Positions 35,459 to 46,478 of a DNA stretch of 64,000 bases are shown here, one piece after another (within the stretch, counting starts at the first letter, position 1; every line of letters begins with the position of its first letter). Below the pieces are notes generated by a model. The model had not been told where the DNA came from, did no database searches, and saw nothing but the letters and a program-made list of their open reading frames with translations. The stretch is from Marinilabilia salmonicolor. GTDB taxonomy: Bacteria > Bacteroidota > Bacteroidia > Bacteroidales > Marinilabiliaceae. The translations under genes were made by a program, and so were the position numbers. The stretch covers positions 310,001-374,000 of the forward strand of contig NZ_PVTS01000001.1 in assembly GCF_003003035.1 (NCBI RefSeq), in the 5' to 3' direction.

Positions 35459-36142
35459 TGAAAGAATTTTGTAAGATGCCAGTTTTGGGTTTGTTTTTAT
35501 TTTTGTTCTTTTTTATCATACTATTAATGAGGTGGTGGTGCACTGCATTGGTATTGGTTTTTTAACCACCTTAAAGCACACTGAAATAGTAGGAAAATAA
35601 TTGGTGTTTTGATGCTGCGGAAGTGAACTTTATATTTAGGGATTATCTCCGAAAGAAAGGAAATTGTGCAGGCAATGGGGATTCTGTTCCTGCAAATTTG
35701 GACATTCCCCAATCCATCAGATCCCCGTTGAAGAAATTATCGAAAAATGAGGGCACTGATGGGAATAAATATTTGTTTCTTTTTGCAAGTGTCATAGCTA
35801 AACCCTCCATTTTTAGTTCGACTTAAGGATGTATTCCACTAAATTTTTTCAAAATGTATGCTATGAGGTGAATTTTTGATCACCGGGGTTATTGTGTTGT
35901 GAGTAAGTGTGTTAGACCTGTGTTTGTCCTGTCGGAATGTAAGCTTTATTGGTTGGTCAACTGGCATTTTGACAGGGTTTGTGTAATTTAGTGCAGAACA
36001 TTCGAAAAGTTGAGCAGATTGGAAAACTCCCGGCATTGACCGGTATCAAAAATCTTATTTAGCGGAAAATTGCATACATTTAGTTTGTGGTTTTTGAACT
36101 TTTTTGTTTGTCACTGTGCTTAGGTGGTAGGTTATAGTTTTT

Positions 36143-37990
36143 ATGGTGAATTTAAAAAATCGATATACAGTCAGTTTATTTCTTCTGGTAATGGCATTGT
36201 GCCTTTCCCTGAGCGGATATGCCCAGGAAAATGCGGAAATTCGAAAGATAAAGATTAAGGGAAATGAAGCCTTTGATGATGGCGAACTGCTGGAGAAGAT
36301 CAGCTTTAACGAGGCCTCCTGGATAGGGAAACTCATCTTCAAGCAAGAACCTTCTTTTTATAGTTCCGAGGCATGGGAGATGAACAAGGCTCAGTTGAAA
36401 GCTTTTTATCAAAGTGAGGGCTATCTGCATGTACAGATTGAGGAACCCGAATTAGAGATGCATCCGCGGAAATACAAGGTGGATATATTGATCCGAATCA
36501 GGGAGGGGAAGCCGGTTAGAGTCGGAGAAGTTAGTTTTTCAACGGTGAAGGGCGGAGTGCAGGATTCTTTGTTGGTGAATGAAAAATGGCAGAAAGAGAA
36601 GAGCCAATTGGCAACAAGGGAGGGGGCGCGTTTTCGTGACGAAGATGTTAATAGTGATCAGGATGCGGTATCTTCTTGGTTTTCTTCACTGGGATATGCC
36701 TATGTGGATGTTCAGCATGATATTTCTCTTTTTCAGGATACGTTGACTGCTGATGTGGACTGGGATGTTGACAAGGGGCCTTTTTGCCGTTTTGGAGAGC
36801 TTACCATTGAAGGATTGGAGAGGACCCCGGAAAGGGCCATTCGAAAACAGATGACCATTGCACCGGGCGATGTCTATAGTTCCCGGCAGTTATCGCAGTC
36901 TCAGAAGCAGATTTACGAGCTTGGCCTTTTCCGAATTGCATCGTTGCAGGCGGGACTTACCAACCGTCAGAGGGATTCTATCCCCTTAAAATTAACCATC
37001 GAGGAGGCTCCCCGCTGGGCCGCTCGCTTTGGTGTGGGATATGGGCGCGAAGATAAGTTCAGAACTTTCGTGGATGTGGGGTTGTTGAATTTCCCAGGGC
37101 CGGTAATGCGTACAAACTTTTACGCCAAGCATTCATCGCTCGAACCTTATCGTTTCGAGGCTAAGGTTACCAAACCTGCCATCCTGGGGCCTCGCTCTTC
37201 GCTTGAATTTAAACCGATGATCAGGAGAAGGAATGAGCGTGGATTTGATTCTTTCATCTGGGGTGGGGATTTGTCTCTACACCAAAATTTCAGTGACTAC
37301 CTTACAGGTTCGATATCCCTCTATTTTGAGCGCGTGGACATTGATATCACCTCCGAATTTGAACGTTCTCTCCGCGACCTGCATCAGTCCACCTACTCTA
37401 AGAACGGAGTTTCATTGGGATTGCTATATTATACTGCCAATCCTCGTTTTGATCCCACAGACGGTTGGTCATTGGGAATCAATACCCGGGCAAACAGTTC
37501 GTTTTTTGATTCGGCTTATCCGTTTTTTAAATACCTTTTCGAAGTGAAGCGGTATCAACCTGTCCGCAGTGGGTTTGTGCTGGCCATGCGTTTAAAGGCG
37601 GGTAGTATCCGCCCCTGGGGAAGTGGCGTTGTCACTCCTTTTGAAGAGCGGTTCTTTGCCGGTGGAAGCCAGTCGGTTCGCGGTTGGCCACGTCAGATGC
37701 TGGGCCCTCTGGATGAGGAGGATGTTCCCATTGGAGGAAATTCGGTGCTGGAAGGGAGTATTGAACCACGTATCAAGATATTCGGCCCTCTCAGTATGGT
37801 TGTGTTTATGGATTTTGGGAATGTCTGGCGTGACGAGAATACCTTTAAACCTGATGAGGTTCGTTTTGCAGCCGGCTCAGGCATCCGGGTCTCCACTCCC
37901 ATTGGGCCGGTAGGGATTGATTTTGCCCGCCCGGTTTTTGATGACGACAATAAATGGCAGTTTCATTTGAATATCGGACATGCTTTTTAA
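36143..37990 (+). CDS. tamA: TamA/BamA-type outer-membrane assembly protein
   Basis: A 615-residue Omp85-family protein. A signal peptide (LFLLVMALCLSLSGYAQ) is followed by about three POTRA domains (IRKIKIKGNEAFDDGELLEKI, then GKPVRVGEVSF, then CRFGELTIEGLERTPE) and a 16-strand barrel with the family motif SQSVRGW at about 512 and a terminal NIGHAF. It inserts proteins into the outer membrane. Its stop overlaps an ATG of the following tamB, so it is the TamA of this genome rather than BamA. Confidence 0.9.
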   Translation: MVNLKNRYTVSLFLLVMALCLSLSGYAQENAEIRKIKIKGNEAFDDGELLEKISFNEASWIGKLIFKQEPSFYSSEAWEMNKAQLKAFYQSEGYLHVQIEEPELEMHPRKYKVDILIRIREGKPVRVGEVSFSTVKGGVQDSLLVNEKWQKEKSQLATREGARFRDEDVNSDQDAVSSWFSSLGYAYVDVQHDISLFQDTLTADVDWDVDKGPFCRFGELTIEGLERTPERAIRKQMTIAPGDVYSSRQLSQSQKQIYELGLFRIASLQAGLTNRQRDSIPLKLTIEEAPRWAARFGVGYGREDKFRTFVDVGLLNFPGPVMRTNFYAKHSSLEPYRFEAKVTKPAILGPRSSLEFKPMIRRRNERGFDSFIWGGDLSLHQNFSDYLTGSISLYFERVDIDITSEFERSLRDLHQSTYSKNGVSLGLLYYTANPRFDPTDGWSLGINTRANSSFFDSAYPFFKYLFEVKRYQPVRSGFVLAMRLKAGSIRPWGSGVVTPFEERFFAGGSQSVRGWPRQMLGPLDEEDVPIGGNSVLEGSIEPRIKIFGPLSMVVFMDFGNVWRDENTFKPDEVRFAAGSGIRVSTPIGPVGIDFARPVFDDDNKWQFHLNIGHAF

Positions 37991-37991
37991 T

Positions 37992-40900
37992 ATGCAGAAA
38001 CTGATTAAATATATAGTTTTCTTTTTTGCAGGCCTGATTGTGTTGGTGCTGCTGTTGCTGCTGTTTACACAAACTTCTGTTTTTCGCGGAATTGTGCGTA
38101 GCCAGGTGGTAAAAATTGCCAACGAACAATTGGATGGGGAGGTGAAGCTGGAGAAAGTGGAAGGGAGCTTCTTTTCAAGCCTTTCTCTTCAAGGATTATG
38201 GGTTGGAGAAACCGAAGGAGATACGCTCCTTGCCTTTGATCGGCTCTCTTTGCGTTATTCCTTATGGCCCTTGCTTACCGGAAAGGTATTTGTTGCATCC
38301 ATAGATATAGAGAACCCGGTTGTAAACGTGGTTCAATATCCTGACTCTTCATGGAATTTTCAAAATATCTTCCCGGAGTCTGAGGAAAAGCAGGACACTT
38401 CTTCTGCTTCGCCCGAAATGAGTTTTGAGTTGGGCGTTTTCAATCTGAGTAACGGGCGTATCAATGTGTCGATGTCCGATACTATGGTGCCGGGGTATCT
38501 TTCCAATCTTAACATAGAGGTGGGAGGTCGTTACAGCCCCGGTGAAATGAAGGTGGACCTGAGGCATTTAGGGTTCCAGACTCCTGAAGGTGTCACTGAT
38601 GTAAAACATTTTCAGGCCGGGGTGGGTTTGAGAGATTCTGTGTGGAGTGTGCAGAATCTGGCTTTGGTAACTTCACTTAATCGTGTGGATTTCAAAGGTA
38701 GTTATGCCGGACTGGATTCCTTGTCGGGTGACCTGGATACCGAACCTGTTCATTTGGAGGAATTTGCCTGGGTGATGCCTGATTTTAGGCTTGGCGTGAC
38801 TCCTCGGGTGGATTTCAAAAGCACGGTGGCGAATAGTCATCTGAATTTGGAGTTGGAGGTAGCCTGGCAGGATCAGAAAATCGGTGTTCAAGGATCGGTT
38901 CAGAATTTTCCCGATGCGCTCAGAGATTCATTGAGGCATCAGGCGGAGTTGGATCTGCAGGTTGACATTCAAAATATGAATCCTGAACAATGGCTGGTGC
39001 TTTCAGATTTGCCACTTATCCTTAATGGAGTGTTGAATATTTCGGGCAACGGACTGGCCGGAAGCACTCAGCCGTTGAGGTTGACAGGTGATTTGTCAGG
39101 CACCCGATGGCAAGAGTATCAGTTGGAAGAATTTGAAATTGACGGGAGTTTTCTGGATGGGCAGACTGAAGTTAAAGCTGGTTTTTTATTGGGTTTGGGC
39201 AGTTTTGATCTGGAAGCTTCTGCCAATTTGAATCAGGATAAAGGACCGGTGGCTGTTAAGCTTGATGTGACCAGCTTTCCTGCCGACAGGTTTTTGCCGG
39301 AGTGGGGCGATAGTACGTTGCTGAATCTAAAATTGAAGGCGGAAGGAACCGGAACCGATTTTGCTTCGCTGGATGCAGGCTTTTCTTTTCTCATGCATCA
39401 GTCCCTGGCAGCGGGGGTGTCCGTTGATTCTTTGCTGATGTCGGGGCGGATTCAACAGGGGAGTGTGCTTCTGGATACTATGCGCTTCCAGAATTCCTCT
39501 ATGAGTCTGAATGCCCGTGGAAGTTATGATAAACAAGGGGAACTCTCATCAGATTTTGATGTGACATTGCGTGATTTGACTGCCTTCAGTCGTTATGTTG
39601 ACCAGCCTGTTTCCTGGAAAATGCTGGAAATATCGGGTACAGCAAATGGACGGGCAGATTCACTCATGACAGATGTTCTGATGCATTCCGATTCTTTGGT
39701 CTATGATACCGTAGCTACAGTAGGTGCTCTCAGGCTGAAGGCTGATGGATTTTTATCCTCCAAAGGTTTTTCTGGAATTGGAGATCTCCGGGTTAAGGAG
39801 ATTCGGGCTTCCGGGCAGGAGGCTGATTCGCTTGATCTGAAAGCAACCCTTGGGATCGACGACTGGGACGCACAACTCAATCTTTGGTTGCCGGATTCAC
39901 TATCTCTGAATACTCGTATTTTGGGGAATATGTCTATGCCCTTCAGGTTTCAAATACCGAAACTCGATATCTTTACCCCTTATGAGCAGTTTTCCCTTGC
40001 GGGGAAAGGGCCGACAGTGCTGATAGATTCTGTCCGGATGTCACTGGATTCACTCAGGATGATTGCCCGTCAGAATTCAGCATTCAAACTGACTGCCAAT
40101 GGAAAATATATTCCCGGAGATTCCGTAAGCAGCGCTGTTTCCATTGATCAATTTGATCTTTCTCTGATTGAGAAGTTCCTTGAACAGGACTTGCCTCTTT
40201 CCGGGATGGCATCGTTAAAAATTTTGGCAGACGGATCCTTGAGCAATCCTGTGTTGGATTTTAAAATGCGAATGGATAGTCTGGAAGCCTATAATGCCCG
40301 GATAAAGGAACTGGATGTGGGTGTGTCGCACAAATCCGATACGTTAAGGGCCTCTCTTTTAATAAGGAGTAATCAGGACGATTCCATTATGGCCAATGGT
40401 TTTTCGGTGGTAAATGTCAATCTTACCGATAGTCAGATGGTATCGACATTGAAAACCATAAATGGGGAGATTGTTGCCAATAAAGTCAGGCCATCAGCTT
40501 TTTTTGTCTTTGATAATCAGGATGAGCAGCTTCTTAAGGCACTGCTCGATATGGATGTAAAAGTTTCCGGCGAGGTGGTAAGTCCGGTGATGCGCGGCTT
40601 TATTCGGTTGACCAACGGAAGGTTGTCCTGGCCTGCTTATGGAATCAGTTATTCTGATCTAAAGCTGGTTGCCAATCTGGATAGTAACAGTGTTGTGATT
40701 GACTCTCTTTTTGCCCGTAGTGAGAAAGGAAGTATGTTGGTGAAAGGTGATTTGGCTTTTGATTCAACATTTGTATCGGGCAACCTGGCCGATGCAGATG
40801 TGTCGGTAAAAGCGGATGAGTTTTTTCTTTCCCGCCATCGCAATCATGAAATTCAGATAAATTCCGATTTATGGGTGCGAATGAAAGATGAAATCCCGGA

Positions 40901-41855
40901 ATTTGGAGGAGATCTTACCGTTCTGCGTTCCAGCTTTTATCTTCCTGCAATTCTGGATATGGGTGGATCGTCAGATATAAATGAGCCTATGTTGGTTCGG
41001 GCTTTGGAACAGCAGAATGAAGACACTCTTTTGGTCCGGCAGGGCGATACTTTGCGAATATCCCGCAGAGATTCTCTTCCTTCCAGCGATATGGTGAAAA
41101 GTCTTACGGGCAGACTAAACGTCAAAATTCCGAGAAATACCTGGATCAAATCGGAGGATATGAATCTTGAGCTGTACGGCGATTTTGATCTGTTAAAAAA
41201 CAATGCCTATTTCGAGATATTTGGTTCGCTGGGAATTTCCAGAGGCTATTACACCCTTTATGGGCGAAAATTGATTATTCAGGAGGGAGAGCTGAACTTC
41301 CAGGGAGGTGAGGAGATCAATCCAAGAGTCAATCTGGAGGCTTCATACCAGTTCAGAGGAAAAGACAAACAGAAAAATGAACTGATAATGAAGGCTGCTG
41401 GCACGGCCTTTGAACCAAACCTTTCTTTTACCCTCAACGGAAGTAGTATTACCGAACGTGATGCGATGGCTTATCTTATTTTTAATCAGTCGTTTGATGA
41501 ACTTAGTTTTGGTAATCAACAAGGGGTTTCGGGCAATGTGCCATCTGCCATGTTGTCAGGCTTGGTGTCCTCCCAGCTGACAAAAACGATCGGAAATACT
41601 TTCAATCTTGACATGGTGGAGGTGCAGGCCGGAGATAACTGGGAAAGTGCTACTTTTATGGTTGGTAAGTACATTACTAACAATTTGTTTGTGACTTATC
41701 AGCGTGGTTTTGGAGAGAATGAAGACGAATCCTTAACACCGCAAACCATAACTCTTGAATATGAAGTGACCCGAAACCTGTTTCTGCGCCTTACCCAGGG
41801 AGATGTTAAAGATTCAGGGGTGGACGTAATTTTAAAGTTTGAAAAGAAAAAGTGA
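37992..41855 (+). CDS. tamB: Translocation and assembly module protein TamB
   Basis: A protein of about 1,287 residues with one N-terminal membrane helix (YIVFFFAGLIVLVLLLLLF), a long run of amphipathic beta strands as in AsmA-like lipid-conducting proteins, and the C-terminal DUF490/TamB domain (INPRVNLEASYQF, YLIFNQSFDELS, TLEYEVTRNLFLRLTQG). It spans the periplasm and works with TamA, and TamB relatives also move phospholipids. The ATG at 37992 follows the tamA stop directly; 37980 would overlap it. Confidence 0.9.
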   Translation: MQKLIKYIVFFFAGLIVLVLLLLLFTQTSVFRGIVRSQVVKIANEQLDGEVKLEKVEGSFFSSLSLQGLWVGETEGDTLLAFDRLSLRYSLWPLLTGKVFVASIDIENPVVNVVQYPDSSWNFQNIFPESEEKQDTSSASPEMSFELGVFNLSNGRINVSMSDTMVPGYLSNLNIEVGGRYSPGEMKVDLRHLGFQTPEGVTDVKHFQAGVGLRDSVWSVQNLALVTSLNRVDFKGSYAGLDSLSGDLDTEPVHLEEFAWVMPDFRLGVTPRVDFKSTVANSHLNLELEVAWQDQKIGVQGSVQNFPDALRDSLRHQAELDLQVDIQNMNPEQWLVLSDLPLILNGVLNISGNGLAGSTQPLRLTGDLSGTRWQEYQLEEFEIDGSFLDGQTEVKAGFLLGLGSFDLEASANLNQDKGPVAVKLDVTSFPADRFLPEWGDSTLLNLKLKAEGTGTDFASLDAGFSFLMHQSLAAGVSVDSLLMSGRIQQGSVLLDTMRFQNSSMSLNARGSYDKQGELSSDFDVTLRDLTAFSRYVDQPVSWKMLEISGTANGRADSLMTDVLMHSDSLVYDTVATVGALRLKADGFLSSKGFSGIGDLRVKEIRASGQEADSLDLKATLGIDDWDAQLNLWLPDSLSLNTRILGNMSMPFRFQIPKLDIFTPYEQFSLAGKGPTVLIDSVRMSLDSLRMIARQNSAFKLTANGKYIPGDSVSSAVSIDQFDLSLIEKFLEQDLPLSGMASLKILADGSLSNPVLDFKMRMDSLEAYNARIKELDVGVSHKSDTLRASLLIRSNQDDSIMANGFSVVNVNLTDSQMVSTLKTINGEIVANKVRPSAFFVFDNQDEQLLKALLDMDVKVSGEVVSPVMRGFIRLTNGRLSWPAYGISYSDLKLVANLDSNSVVIDSLFARSEKGSMLVKGDLAFDSTFVSGNLADADVSVKADEFFLSRHRNHEIQINSDLWVRMKDEIPEFGGDLTVLRSSFYLPAILDMGGSSDINEPMLVRALEQQNEDTLLVRQGDTLRISRRDSLPSSDMVKSLTGRLNVKIPRNTWIKSEDMNLELYGDFDLLKNNAYFEIFGSLGISRGYYTLYGRKLIIQEGELNFQGGEEINPRVNLEASYQFRGKDKQKNELIMKAAGTAFEPNLSFTLNGSSITERDAMAYLIFNQSFDELSFGNQQGVSGNVPSAMLSGLVSSQLTKTIGNTFNLDMVEVQAGDNWESATFMVGKYITNNLFVTYQRGFGENEDESLTPQTITLEYEVTRNLFLRLTQGDVKDSGVDVILKFEKKK

Positions 41856-41856
41856 T

Positions 41857-44064
41857 ATGGAAACGCCAGTGCACAAACAGCTCATGAAGGTTTATCGGCT
41901 TTTGGAGGTAAAGCGGGTAAAGGAATCGCTTGATGTGTTGGGCGATTTGGTAAAAGAAACGCACAACAGTGACCTCATTGACGGGCTTTACAATCTGGAG
42001 ATGACTTACAAAAGTTTGTTGCGATATACTGTTGAGGGGTTTTCAGATCCCGAACGCCAAAAGGTTTACAACCAGTTGTTGGTGGATATCTACAGCATTG
42101 CCGACCAGATAGTGGACGAACTACGAAGCAAAACCGGTCAGGGATGGCTTTTTGATGCACGTCGGTATTTGAAAAGCAAATCAGACGAGGAGTTGACAGG
42201 TATTATGGATGATTACTTGAAAGCTGCTGACCAATATTTAGTGGCTTACACGGTAGATTCTGAAATTCCTTTGTCCTATGAGCTGGAAAAATCGCAGGAC
42301 AGATTGTTTGAAATGATTGCTTCTTTGCCTGGTTTTGCCCAATCAAGACAAGAACAGGTACGAGAAGTGTTTTTCGGAGAAGATTTTTTCTGGCCCTGGC
42401 AGAGTGTCATGGTTAGTGCTCTTACACTTAATCTGCTTACCACTTTTCGCCGGGAGAATCTTGATCTGTTGTTTCAGTTGTGTGAGCATCCCCACAAGCA
42501 GGTTAAGCTGAGGGCCTTTACCGGATTGCTGTTTGTGCTGTATGAATACGATACGCGACTCTCCATTACGCCCGGGATGAAAGAGAAAATCTCCCGTTTG
42601 AATGAGCTGTTTTCGGTGGAGACCATTCAATCAATTTTGATTCAGATTATTCGTACCCGCGAAACCGAAAAGCTCACAAAAAAGATGCATGAGGAGATTC
42701 TTCCCGAGGTAGCCCGTATTCAGCCTAATCTCAGGAGAAAGCTTGATCTTGATAATTTATTAAACGATGCACTGTCTGAAGATAAAAATCCCGACTGGGA
42801 GGATGTTTTTTCGGACTCACCTGAACTGATGAACAAACTGGAAGAGTTGAGTCATATGCAAATGGAGGGTGCGGATTTGTTTATGTCCACCTTTAAGATG
42901 CTGAAGCATTTTCCATTCTTCAACGATTTGCATCATTGGTTTTTGCCTTTTTTCTATCCCAACCCGATTGTGAAAGATGCATTGAGGAATGAAACCGGAC
43001 CGCTGAACAATGAGCAGATGCTTCAGTCAATGGCCGATTCGGGAGTTATGTGCAACTCGGATAAATACAGTCTCGTGATGAGTATTCCGCAAATGCCCGG
43101 AATGCAAAAAGAGATGATGGGAAAAATGTTCGGGAGTGAACTGGAGGCTATGCGGGAGGTTCAGCAGAGTGATGAGCTGGTAGATCCGGGGAAAAAAGAG
43201 TTGTTTATTTCCAATCAGTACATCCAGGATCTTTATCGCTTTTTTAAGCTTCATCCGCAAAAGGCATCCTTTGATGATCCGTTTAGCTGGGAAATGGCAT
43301 TTCATAAAAAATGGTTTTTGCCACTGTTGACACCAGGCGAGAATACTTCTTTGAAACTGGGAGAGTATTTGTTTGGAAAAAATTATTTCCGCGAAGCCAC
43401 AGGAGTGTATGAGCAGGAGGCTAAAAAAGAGATGCCGGAGCGGCAGATTCTTCAAAAACTGGCCTATTGTTATCAACAGAACGATGATTACGAAAAGGCT
43501 TTGCACTACTATCAGCAAGCCGATCTTTATGGCGATTCACAGGTATGGAATCTTAAAAAAATTGCCCTTTGCTATCGTTATCTGAAAAATCCGGAGAAAG
43601 CTCTGGAGTACTATAAAGCTGCGGAACAACTCAAACCTGACGATTTGCATACTCAGGTAAGTGTTGGTCATTGCCTGCTTGAGTTGAAACGCTTTGATGA
43701 GGCTTTGCAATACTACTTTAAAGTGGAATATCTGGCCCCGGACAACCATAAGGTGTGGCGCCCCATTGCCTGGTGTTCGCTTGTTGAGGGGAAGTTGGAT
43801 CAGGCCCTTAAATACGGCGAAAAGCCAATCGAAGAAGACCCTACACAGCATGATTTCATGAATATGGGACATATCTACTGGTGTCGTGGCGATCGCAAAA
43901 CGGCTCTTGAGTGGTATCTGAAATCCGTAAAACATCAGGAATGGTCGTTGAAAGACTTTGTGCAGGCTTTTGTGGAAGATCGGCATATATTAATGAAGCA
44001 TGGCGTGAATCCTGATGATATTCCTATCATGCTTGATCAATTGCGCTATTATCTGGTAAATTAA
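41857..44064 (+). CDS. Large TPR-repeat protein
   Basis: A 735-residue soluble helical protein without signal peptide. Residues about 530-700 hold four or five TPR repeats (ILQKLAYCYQQNDDYEKALHYY, IALCYRYLKNPEKALEYY, VGHCLLELKRFDEALQYY, MGHIYWCRGDRKTALEWY). The N-terminal 500 residues are helical with no recognised domain. It starts one base after the tamB stop, so it is translated from the same message. I do not know its job; linkage to TamAB is the only clue. Confidence 0.8.
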   Translation: METPVHKQLMKVYRLLEVKRVKESLDVLGDLVKETHNSDLIDGLYNLEMTYKSLLRYTVEGFSDPERQKVYNQLLVDIYSIADQIVDELRSKTGQGWLFDARRYLKSKSDEELTGIMDDYLKAADQYLVAYTVDSEIPLSYELEKSQDRLFEMIASLPGFAQSRQEQVREVFFGEDFFWPWQSVMVSALTLNLLTTFRRENLDLLFQLCEHPHKQVKLRAFTGLLFVLYEYDTRLSITPGMKEKISRLNELFSVETIQSILIQIIRTRETEKLTKKMHEEILPEVARIQPNLRRKLDLDNLLNDALSEDKNPDWEDVFSDSPELMNKLEELSHMQMEGADLFMSTFKMLKHFPFFNDLHHWFLPFFYPNPIVKDALRNETGPLNNEQMLQSMADSGVMCNSDKYSLVMSIPQMPGMQKEMMGKMFGSELEAMREVQQSDELVDPGKKELFISNQYIQDLYRFFKLHPQKASFDDPFSWEMAFHKKWFLPLLTPGENTSLKLGEYLFGKNYFREATGVYEQEAKKEMPERQILQKLAYCYQQNDDYEKALHYYQQADLYGDSQVWNLKKIALCYRYLKNPEKALEYYKAAEQLKPDDLHTQVSVGHCLLELKRFDEALQYYFKVEYLAPDNHKVWRPIAWCSLVEGKLDQALKYGEKPIEEDPTQHDFMNMGHIYWCRGDRKTALEWYLKSVKHQEWSLKDFVQAFVEDRHILMKHGVNPDDIPIMLDQLRYYLVN

Positions 44065-44094
44065 TCTTTATTAGTTGATTCCAATTGTTGTATT

Positions 44095-44487
44095 ATGCCT
44101 AAAAGGAAAAAGCCTGAGATAGAACTTTACAGTTATGGGATTTACAGTTCCTGGGACCGAAAATCCCGTGACTTGCCGAAATTAAAAAAGATTACAACCG
44201 AAATTCCTGTGATTCCAGATGTGGAATTTGGGTATATCTTGAAAATAAAAGGTGGTAAAGGAGAAGTGTTGGAATTTGTGATTGATCATCCTCCATTTCC
44301 GGATAAGGATGGACAAACGGCTCCTCCTTTTACAGGTGAGGTGGTGATTAATTCAAACGACTGGGAATTCTTCTTGGGAGATACTGTATGGGAGCCTTAC
44401 GAAGATAAAGCCGGAAGGTGGGAACTCATTACGCAACTTCGGGGGAAAGAAATTGCACGTAAAGAATTCAGGTTATTTTTGCCCTGA
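44095..44487 (+). CDS. DUF3859-type protein
   Basis: A 130-residue soluble protein, beta-rich, starting with a basic PKRKKPEIEL and containing ELYSYGIYSSWD, VEFGYILKIKGGKGEVLEFVIDHPPFPD and a C-terminal ARKEFRLFLP. This fits the DUF3859 pattern; no function is known. It follows the TPR gene after 30 bases in the same direction. Confidence 0.65.
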   Translation: MPKRKKPEIELYSYGIYSSWDRKSRDLPKLKKITTEIPVIPDVEFGYILKIKGGKGEVLEFVIDHPPFPDKDGQTAPPFTGEVVINSNDWEFFLGDTVWEPYEDKAGRWELITQLRGKEIARKEFRLFLP

Positions 44488-44491
44488 TTCT

Positions 44492-44647
44492 TTACGAAAA
44501 GGTAATATTAAATAGGAATGCGCCGAAAACTATCAGCACAATTACAATCGCCACTTCAATGATTGAATAAATCAAAATCTTTCTCTTCAACTTCGCTATC
44601 GTATCGTTTTCTGTCTCTCTCATCTTCTTTTTTTTCAGGAAATTCAT
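44492..44647 (-). CDS. Small single-TM protein (51 aa)
   Basis: A short frame convergent with the DUF3859 gene, 4 bases from its stop. It encodes a Lys-rich start (MNFLKKKKMRETEND), a short amphipathic segment (AKLKRKILIYSI) and a transmembrane helix (EVAIVIVLIVFGAFLF). The positive-inside pattern and tight packing suggest a real gene. No family is recognised. The remainder of the gap to ychF (44648-45043) shows an untrusted 69-codon plus frame only. Confidence 0.45.
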   Translation of the reverse strand: MNFLKKKKMRETENDTIAKLKRKILIYSIIEVAIVIVLIVFGAFLFNITFS

Positions 44648-45043
44648 GAGTACAAAGGAAAAATAAATTGCAGATATTTTGAAGCATCGGAACTATCATT
44701 GTGTTTTTTTAACATATTTTAATTTAGGTGTCAGTGGTCTAGAAATTAGCTTTTTTGCTGTTTTAAATGATAAGATTTAATCGGAAAATGTCGTTTTTGT
44801 ATTGGCTGATTTGTGAAAAAATCACTAATGATCACAGGGGGTCTTGTTTTGAAGAGAGATTGCTTATTTCGTGGTCATGAATTGTTGCACCCGGGGGTTA
44901 AGTCTGGAGGACAGGCGGTGATTTCCGGCAGGGGCGATAAGCAACCTTTACAATCCTTCAATATTCTTCGGGGACCCGTCATCGCGAATCCCGATTATTC
45001 CGGAAAGCAATCTCAATATTAGCCAGACATTATTGTTTGAAAC

Positions 45044-45076
45044 AAAAAAAACGGACTGTAATTCGATACAGTCCGG
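45044..45076 (-). terminator. Intrinsic terminator after ychF
   Basis: CGGACTGTA and TACAGTCCG pair across a 6-base loop. On the minus strand eight T follow. Confidence 0.85.
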
Positions 45077-45103
45077 TACAAAATATTTTATTTAATCCGG
45101 AGG

Positions 45104-46204
45104 CTACACATTAAATCTGAAGTGCATAATATCTCCGTCCTGAACTTCGTATTCTTTTCCTTCGATGTGCATTTTTCCGGCCTCCTTGCAAGCCTGTTCT
45201 GATCCAAGCGCTACATATTCATCGTATTTGATAACCTCGGCACGGATAAATCCCTTTTCAAAATCGGTATGAATGACGCCGGCGGCCTGGGGTGCAAGTG
45301 CACCGGCCGGGAAAGTCCATGCCCTGACCTCTTTTTCTCCAGCTGTGAAATAAGTCTTTAGGTTTAGAAGCTGGTATGCCGAGCGAATCAGCTTTGACAC
45401 ACCGGACTCTCTAAGTCCCAGATCGTCCAGGAACATCTGGCGTTCTTCGAAAGTCTCCAGTTCTGCAATTTCCGCTTCAGTCTGGGCAGCAATAACCAGC
45501 ACCTGAGCCTCCTCATCTTTAACGTTTTCTTTTACTGCTTCCACATGCTTGTTGCCTGTTACCACAGAGGCTTCATCTACATTGCAAACATACATGATTG
45601 GTTTGTTGGTCAGCAGAAAAAGGTCTTTGGCTACCTTTTGTTCCTGGTCAGATAGTTCTACCGTTCTTGCCGATTTCCCACTTTCAAGCGCAGCTTTGTA
45701 CTTCAAAAGAACATCCAGTAGTCTTTTGGCTTCAGGATCTTTGGATGTTTTGGCAATCTTCTCCGTTTTGGTGATTCGGCCATCTATGGTCTCCAAATCT
45801 TTGAGCTGGAGTTCCATGTCGATAACATCTTTATCACGCACCGGGTCAATAGACCCATCCACATGTGTAACGTTGTCGTCTTCGAAACATCTGAGCACAT
45901 GAATGATGGCATCTGTTTCACGAATGTTGGCAAGAAACTTATTGCCCAGTCCTTCTCCTTTGCTCGCTCCTTTTACCAGTCCGGCAATGTCCACAATTTC
46001 CACGGTTGTAGGAACTACTTTTTGAGGTTTAACCAGTTTCTCCAGTTGCACCAGACGTTCATCAGGAACTGTAATTACGCCCACATTGGGTTCGATGGTA
46101 CAAAACGGGAAATTGGCCGATTGAGCCTTGGCGTTGGACAGACAATTAAAAAGGGTGGATTTCCCCACATTGGGTAAGCCTACGATGCCACATTGTAATG
46201 CCAT
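45104..46204 (-). CDS. ychF: Ribosome-binding ATPase/GTPase YchF
   Basis: A 366-residue Obg-like ATPase. The P-loop GLPNVGKS is at 8-15, [17 protein letters not shown] is the switch II region, and NVDE replaces NKxD as in the ATP-preferring YchF/OLA1. A helical domain and a C-terminal TGS domain follow ([20 protein letters not shown]). It binds the ribosome and is linked to oxidative stress. Confidence 0.95.
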   Translation of the reverse strand: MALQCGIVGLPNVGKSTLFNCLSNAKAQSANFPFCTIEPNVGVITVPDERLVQLEKLVKPQKVVPTTVEIVDIAGLVKGASKGEGLGNKFLANIRETDAIIHVLRCFEDDNVTHVDGSIDPVRDKDVIDMELQLKDLETIDGRITKTEKIAKTSKDPEAKRLLDVLLKYKAALESGKSARTVELSDQEQKVAKDLFLLTNKPIMYVCNVDEASVVTGNKHVEAVKENVKDEEAQVLVIAAQTEAEIAELETFEERQMFLDDLGLRESGVSKLIRSAYQLLNLKTYFTAGEKEVRAWTFPAGALAPQAAGVIHTDFEKGFIRAEVIKYDEYVALGSEQACKEAGKMHIEGKEYEVQDGDIMHFRFNV

Positions 46205-46478
46205 TATATTCTGTATTTTATTGTTTTCTAAAGGTTTTTCGAAAATCAGGGTGCAAAGGTAGCTGATTTTTTTGGGATAGGAATAAAGCGGGTCAACAAA
46301 CTCTTAAATTGTCTTTTCTTATTATCTTCGCATCGAAACGGGTACGGAACATTGATTCCTTCCTCGGCTTTGCCGCTTTGATTGCAAAGAAACGTGTCAC
46401 AACTTTTCCTCGTATTTTTGAGGAAGTGCATGTGTAAACGGTTTGCGAGTTTCATCCGACTTTAATAAACTAATTTTA

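Noticed and set aside
35320-35565. Plus-strand 81-codon frame rich in Cys, Met and hydrophobic residues
   Set aside because: It is antisense to the leader peptide and attenuator on the minus strand; the MC-rich look comes from near-palindromic ATGTGCAT words.
44813-45022. Plus-strand 69-codon frame
   Set aside because: No family, poor composition, no promoter or neighbours in support.
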